Assembly: GCA_963576565.1 (NCBI GenBank)
Contig: OY755041.1
Coordinates: 125,779,655-125,843,654 of the forward strand
Direction of reading: 5' to 3'
Source: Aspidapion aeneum
Lineage: Eukaryota > Arthropoda > Insecta > Coleoptera > Brentidae
DNA length: 64,000 bases
In this document: positions 58,401-64,000 of the stretch, one piece after another
Layout of the letters: the number at the start of each line of letters is the position of its first letter
Position numbering within the stretch: the first letter of the stretch is position 1
Notes under the pieces: generated by a model
Seen by the model: the letters and a program-made list of their open reading frames with translations, nothing else
The model's database searches: none
Told to the model about the DNA's origin: nothing
Position numbers and translations under genes: made by a program

Positions 58401-61400
58401 GGTTCGGTTCGGTTCGGTTCGGTTCGGTTCGGTTCGGTTCGGTTCGGTTCGGTTCGGTTCGGTTCGGTTCGGTTCGGTTCGGTTCGGTTCGGTTCGGTTC
58501 GGTTCGGTTCGGTTCGGTTCGGTTCGGTTCGGTTCGGTTCGGTTCGGTTCGGTTCGGTTCGGTTCGGTTCGGTTCGGTTCGGTTCGGTTCGGTTCGGTTC
58601 GGTTCGGTTCGGTTCGGTTCGGTTCGGTTCGGTTCGGTTCGGTTCGGTTCGGTTCGGTTCGGTTCGGTCGGTTCGGTTCGGTTCGGTTCGGTTCGGTTCG
58701 GTTCGGTTCGGTTCGGTTCGGTTCGGTTCGGTTCGGTTCGTTCGGTTCGGTTCGGTTCGGTTCGGTTCGGTTCGGTTCGGTTCGGTTCGGTTCGGTTCGG
58801 TTCGGTTCGGTTCGGTTCGGTTCGGTTCGGTTCGGTTCGGTTCGGTTCGGTTCGGTTCGGTTCGGTTCGGTTCGGTTCGGTTCGGTTCGGTTCGGTTCGG
58901 TTCGGTTCGGTTCGGTTCGGTTCGGTTCGGTTCGGTTCGGTTCGGTTCGGTTCGGTTCGGTTCGGTTCGGTTCGGTTCGGTTCGGTTCGGTTCGGTTCGG
59001 TTCGGTTCGGTTCGGTTCGGTTCGGTTCGGTTCGGTTCGGTTCGGTTCGGTTTGGTTCGGTTCGGTTCGGTTCGGTTCGGTTTGGTTCGGTTCGGTTCGG
59101 TTCGGTTCGGTTCGGTTCGGTTCGGTTCGGTTCGGTTCGGTTCGGTTCGGTTCGGTTCGGTTCGTTCGGTTCGGTTCGGTTCGGTTCGGTTCGGTTCGGT
59201 TCGGTTCGGTTCGGTTCGGTTCGGTTCGGTTCGGTTCGGTTCGGTTCGGTTCGGTTCGGTTCGGTTCGGTTCGGTTCGGTTCGGTTCGGTTCGGTTCGGT
59301 TCGGTTCGTTCGGTTCGGTTCGGTTCGGTTCGGTTCGGTTCGGTTCGGTTCGGTTCGGTTCGGTTCGGTTCGGTTCGGTTCGGTTCGGTTCGGTTCGGTT
59401 CGGTTCGGTTCGTTCGGTTCGGTTCGGTTCGGTTCGGTTCGGTTCGGTTCGGTTCGTTCGGTTCGGTTCGGTTCGGTTCGGTTCGGTTCGGTTCGGTTCG
59501 GTTCGGTTCGGTTCGGTTCGGTTCGGTTCGTTCGTTCGGTTCGGTTCGGTTCGGTTCGGTTCGGTTCGGTTCGGTTCGGTTCGGTTCGGTTCGGTTTGGT
59601 TCGGTTCGGTTCGGTTTCGGTTCGGTTCGGTTCGGTTCGGTTCGGTTCATTTCGGTTCATTCGGTTCGGTTCGGTTCGGTTCGGTTCGGTTCGGTTCGGT
59701 TCGGTTCGGTTCGGTTCGGTTCGGTTCGGTTCATTCGGTTCGGTTCGGTTCGGTTCGGTTCGGTTCGGTTCGGTTCGGTTCGGTTCGGTTCGGTTCGGTT
59801 CGGTTCGGTTCGGTTCGGTTCGGTTCGGTTCGGTTCGGTTCGGTTCGGTTCGGTTCATTCGGTTCGGTTCGGTTCGGTTCGGTTCGGTTCGGTTCGGTTC
59901 GGTTCGGTTCGGTTCGGTTCGGTTCGGTTCGGTTCGGTTCATTCGGTTCGGTTCGGTTCGGTTCGGTTCGGTTCGGTTCGGTTCATTCGGTTCGGTTCGG
60001 TTCGGTTCGGTTCGGTTCGGTTCGGTTCGGTTCGGTTCGGTTCGGTTCGGTTCATTCGGTTCGGTTCGGTTCGGTTCGGTTCGGTTCGGTTCGGTTCGGT
60101 TCGGTTCGGTTCGGTTCGGTTCGGTTCGGTTCGGTTCGGTTCGGTTCGGTTCGGTTCATTCGGTTCGGTTCGGTTCGGTTCGGTTCGGTTCGGTTCGGTT
60201 TGGTTCGGTTCGGTTCGGTTTCGGTTCGGTTCGGTTCGGTTCGGTTCGGTTCATTTCGGTTCATTCGGTTCGGTTCGGTTCGGTTCGGTTCGGTTCGGTT
60301 CGGTTCGGTTCGGTTCGGTTCGGTTCGGTTCGGTTCGGTTCGGTTCGGTTCGGTTCGGTTCGGTTCGGTTCGGTTCGGTTCGGTTCGGTTCGGTTCGGTT
60401 CGGTTCGGTTCGGTTCGGTTCGGTTCGGTTCGGTTCGGTCGGTTCGGTTCGGTTCGGTTCGGTTCGGTTCGGTTCGGTTCGGTTCGGTTCGGTTCGGTTC
60501 GGTTCGGTTCGTTCGGTTCGGTTCGGTTCGGTTCGGTTCGGTTCGGTTCGGTTCGGTTCGGGTTCGGTTCGGTTCGGTTCGGTTCGGTTCGGTTCGGTTC
60601 GGTTCGGTTCGGTTCGGTTCGGTTCGGTTCGGTTCGGTTCGGTTCATTCGGTTCGGTTCATTCGGTTCATTCGGTTCATTCGGTTCGGTTCGGTTCGGTT
60701 CGGTTCGGTTCGGTTCGGTTCGGTTCGGTTCGGTTCGGTTGGTTCGGTTCGGTTCGGTTCGGTTCGGTTCATTCGGTTCGGTTCGGTTCGGTTCATTCGG
60801 TTCGGTTCGGTTCGGTTCGGTTCGGTTCGGTTCGGTTCGGTTCGGTTCGGTTCGGTTCGGTTCGGTTCGGTTCGGTTCGGTTCGGTTCGGTTCGGTTCGG
60901 TTCGGTTCGGTTCGGTTCGGTTCGGTTCGGTTCGGTTCGTTCGGTTCGGTTCGGTTCGGTTCGGTTCGGTTCGGTTCGGTTCGGTTCGGTTCGGTTCGGT
61001 TCGGTTCGGTTCGGTTCGGTTCGGTTCGGTTCGGTTCGGTTCGGTTCGGTTCGGTTCGGTTCGGTTCGGTTCGGTTCGGTTCGGTTCGGTTCGGTTCGGT
61101 TCGGTTCGGTTCGGTTCGGTTCGGTTCATTCGGTTCGGTTCGGTTCGGTTCGGTTCGGTTCGGTTCGGTTCGATTCGGTTCGGTTCGGTTCGGTTCATTC
61201 GGTTCGGTTCGGTTTGGTTCGGTTCGGTTCGGTTCGGTTCGGTTCGGTTCGGTTCGGTTCGGTTCGGTTCGGTTCGGTTCGGTTCGGTTCGGTTCGGTTC
61301 GGTTCGTTCGGTTCGGTTCGGTTCGGTTCGGTTCGGTTCGGTTCGGTTCGGTTCGGTTCGGTTCGGTTCGGTTCGGTTCGGTTCGGTTCGGTTCGGTTCG

Positions 61401-64000
61401 GTTCGGTTTCGGTTCGGTTCGGTTTCGGTTCGGTTCGGTTCGGTTCGGTTCGGTTCGGTTCGGTTCGGTTCGGTTCGGTTCGGTTCGGTTCGGTTCGGTT
61501 CGGTTCGGTTCGGTTCGGTTCGGTCGGTTCGGTTCGGTTCGGTTCGGTTCGGTTCGGTTCGGTTCGTTCGGTTCGGTTCGGTTCGGTTCGGTTCGGTTCG
61601 GTTCGGTTCGGTTCGGTTCGGTTCGGTTCGGTTCGGTTCGGTCGTTCGGTTCGGTTCGGTTCGGTTCGGTTCGGTTCGGTTCGGTTCGGTTCGGTTCGGT
61701 TCGTTCGGTTCGGTTCGGTTCGTTCGGTTCGGTTCGGTTCGGTTCGGTTCGGTTCGGTCGGTTCGGTTCGGTTCGGTTCGGTTCGGTTCGGTTCGGTTCG
61801 GTTCGTTCGGTTCGGTTCGGTTCGGTTCGGTTCGGTTCGGTTCGGTTCGGTTCGGTTCGGTTCGGTTCGGTTCGGTTCGGTTCGGTTCGGTTCGGTTCGG
61901 TTCGGTTCGGTTCGGTTCGGTTCGGTTCGGTTCGGTTCGGTTCGGTTCGGTTCGGTTCGGTTCGGTTCGGTTCGGTTCGGTTCGGTTCGGTTCGGTTCGG
62001 TTCGGTTCGGTTCGGTTCGGTTCGGTTCGTTCGGTTCGGTTCGGTTCGGTTCGGTTCGGTTCGGTTCGGTTCGGTTCGGTTCGGTTCGGTTCGGTTCGGT
62101 TCGGTTCGGTTCGGTTCGGTTCGGTTCGGTTCGGTTCGGTTCGGTTCGGTTCGTTCGGTTCGGTTCATTCGGTTCGGTTCGGTTCGGTTCAGGTTCGGTT
62201 CGTTCGGTTCGGTTCGGTTCGGTTCGGTTCGGTTCGGTTCGGTTCGGTTCGGTTCGGTTCGGTTCGGTTCGGTTCGGTTCGGTTCGGTTCGGTTCGGTTC
62301 GGTTCGGTTCGGTTCGGTTCGGTTCGGTTCGGTTCGGTTCGGTTTCGGTTCGGTTCGGTTCGGTTCGTTCGGTTCGGTTCGGTTCGGTTCGGTTCGGGTT
62401 CGGTTCGGTTCGGTTCGGTTCGGTTCGGTTCGGTTCGGTTCGGTTCGGTTCGGTTCGGTTCGGTTCGGTTTCGTTCGGTTCGGTTCGGTTCGGTCGGTTC
62501 GGTTCGGTTCGGTTCGGTTCGGTTCGGTTCGGTTCGGTTCGGTTCGGTTCGGTTCGGTTCGGTTCGGTTCGGTTCGGTTCGGTTCGGTTCGGTTCGGTTC
62601 GGTTCGGTTCGGTTCGGTTCGGTTCGGTTCGGTTCGGTTCGTTCGGTTCGGTTCGGTTCGGTTCGGTTCGGTTCGGTTCGGTTCGGTTCGGTTCGGTTCG
62701 GTTCGGTTCGTTCGTTCGGTTCGGTTCGGTTCGGTTCGGTTCGGTTCGGTTCGGTTCGGTTCGGTTCGGTTCGGTTCGGTTCGGTTCGGTTCGGTTCGGT
62801 TCGTTCGGTTCGGTTCGGTTCGGTTCGGTTCGGTTCGGTTCGGTTCGGTTCGGTTCGGTTCGGTTCGTTCGGTTCGGTTCGGTTCGGTTCGGTTCGGTTC
62901 GGTTCGGTTCGTTCGGTTCGGTTCGGTTCGTTCGGTTCGGTTCGGTTCGGTTCGGTCGGTTCGGTTCGGTTCGGTTCGGTTCGGTTCGGTTCGGTTCGGT
63001 TCGGTTCGGTTCGGTCGGTTCGGTTCGGTCGGTTCGGTTCGGTTCGGTTCGGTTCGGTTCGGTTCGGTTCGGTTCGGTTCGTTCGGTTCGGTTCGGTTCG
63101 GTTCGGTTCGGTTCGGTTCGGTTCGGTTCGGTTCGGTTCGGTTCGGTTCGGTTCGGTTCGGTTCGGTTCGGTTCGGTTCGGTTCGGTTCGGTTCGGTTCG
63201 GTTCGGTTCGGTTCGGTTCGGTTCGGTTCGGTTCGGTTCGGTTCGGTTCGTTCGGTTCGGTTCGGTTCGGTTCGGTTCGGTTCGGTTCGGTTCGGTCGGT
63301 TCGGTTCGTTCGGTTCGGTTCGGTTCGGTTCGGTTCGGTTCGGTTCGGTTCGGTTCGGTTCATTCGGTTCGGTTCGGTTCGGTTCGGTTCGGTTCGGTTC
63401 GGTTCGGTTCGGTTCGGTTCGGTTCGGTTCGGTTCGGTTCGGTTCGGTTCGGTTCGGTTCGGTTCGGTTCGGTTCGGTTCGGTTCGGTTCGGTTCGGTTC
63501 GGTTCGGTTCGGTTCGGTTCGGTTCGGTTCGGTTCGGTTCGGTTCGGTTCGGTTCGTTCGGTTCGGTTCGGTTCGGTTCGGTTCGGTTCGGTTCGGTTCG
63601 GTTCGGTTCGGTTCGGTTCGGTTCGGTTCGGTTCGGTTCGGTTCGGTTCGGTTCGGTTCGGTTCGGTTCGGTCGGTTCGGTTCGGTTCGGTCGTTCGGTT
63701 CGGTTCGGTTCGGTTCGGTTCGGTTCGGTTCGGTTCGGTTCGGTTCGGTTCGGTTCGGTTCGGTTCGGTTCGGTTCGGTTCGGTTCGGTTCGGTTCGGTT
63801 CGGTTCGGTTCATTTCGGTTCGGTTCGGTTCGGTTCGGTTCGGTTCATTCGGTTCGGTTCGGTTCGGTTCGGTTCGGTTCGGTTCGGTTCGGTCGGTTCG
63901 GTTCGGTTCGGTTCGGTTCGGTTCGGTTCGGTTCGGTTCGGTTCGGTTCGGTTTCGGTTCGGTTCGGTTCGTTCGGTTCGGTTCGGTTCGGTTCGGTTCG
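46451..64000 (+). repeat. (TTCGG)n pentanucleotide array, ~17.5 kb, reaching the window end
   Basis: About 3,500 units of TTCGG on the plus strand (CCGAA on minus), with no unique sequence before the end of the window. Interruptions are single-unit variants: TTCG (missing G), TCGG (missing T), TTTCGG, TTCA and TTGG. Pure runs reach about 800 bp between 47 and 52 kb but are usually under 300 bp after 53 kb. The repeat is only one base from the insect telomere repeat TTAGG. The long minus-strand open frames of Asn-Arg-Thr-Glu-Pro are the translation of CCGAA and are not genes. Telomere or internal satellite cannot be decided from this window. Confidence 0.97.

Noticed and set aside
45090..63813. 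Very long open frames of Asn-Arg-Thr-Glu-Pro and Arg-Phe-Ser-Leu-Phe-Ala residues on the minus strand
   Set aside because: They are translations of CCGAA and the 7-mer satellite, whose units happen to lack stop codons. Equivalent frames restart at every indel.
46451..64000. CRISPR-like or protein-repeat (e.g. antifreeze or silk) interpretation of the pentamer array
   Set aside because: There are no spacers, the unit is 5 bp, and frames break at frequent indels. This is simple satellite DNA.

Overview
The window is nuclear DNA of an insect. It is AT-rich, has short GT-AG introns and single-copy animal genes, and carries mariner, Penelope-like and CR1/Daphne-like elements. A beetle is plausible, but the sequence does not fix the species.

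Genes lie in the left 37.5 kb. In order they are: a DIPK2A-family divergent kinase (minus, 3' end beyond the window); an SR-rich splicing protein resembling RSRC1 (minus); PDCD10/CCM3 (plus, complete, 5 exons, 208 aa); an XK-related scramblase-family protein (minus, complete, 5 exons, 554 aa); a possible two-exon microprotein (plus); the mitochondrial ribosome-assembly factor MALSU1 (minus, complete, 4 exons, 244 aa); WDR55 (plus, complete, 5 exons, 425 aa); and ZPR1 (minus, complete, 2 exons, 446 aa). I joined exons by GT-AG signals with matching phase and by the resulting protein similarity. The genes are housekeeping or signalling genes with no evident shared pathway. PDCD10/XKR and WDR55/ZPR1 are convergent pairs, and RSRC1-like/PDCD10 are divergent.

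Introns and intergenic DNA are crowded with mobile elements. These include a 1,088-bp mariner with its catalytic core deleted, a 1.2-kb foldback with roughly 430-bp arms, a family of 121-bp foldbacks with GCGGAAAAGT-type ends, several MITEs, a palindrome-rich element in MALSU1 intron 1, and a nest in WDR55 intron 4. That nest holds a tyrosine-recombinase fragment, a Penelope GIY-YIG fragment and a 5'-truncated non-LTR retrotransposon abutting six TTCGG units. From 38.4 to 40.6 kb there is a TIR-flanked remnant with a frameshifted THAP domain, invaded by a second non-LTR element.

The right 20 kb is almost entirely tandem repeat. It runs from a 9-mer (TTTTCATAA) through a short 15-mer block, roughly 9-mer and 8-mer blocks, about 0.9 kb of a 7-mer (GCGAAAA/GCGACAA) and 18 exact copies of a 15-mer (TACGG-CACGG-TTCAG), to about 17.5 kb of (TTCGG)n reaching the window end. 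TTCGG differs by one base from the insect telomere repeat TTAGG. Its strand orientation is that expected of a right-hand chromosome end, so the region may be a variant telomere or subtelomere. A large internal satellite is the main alternative. The long NRTEP open frames in it are translations of the repeat, not genes.
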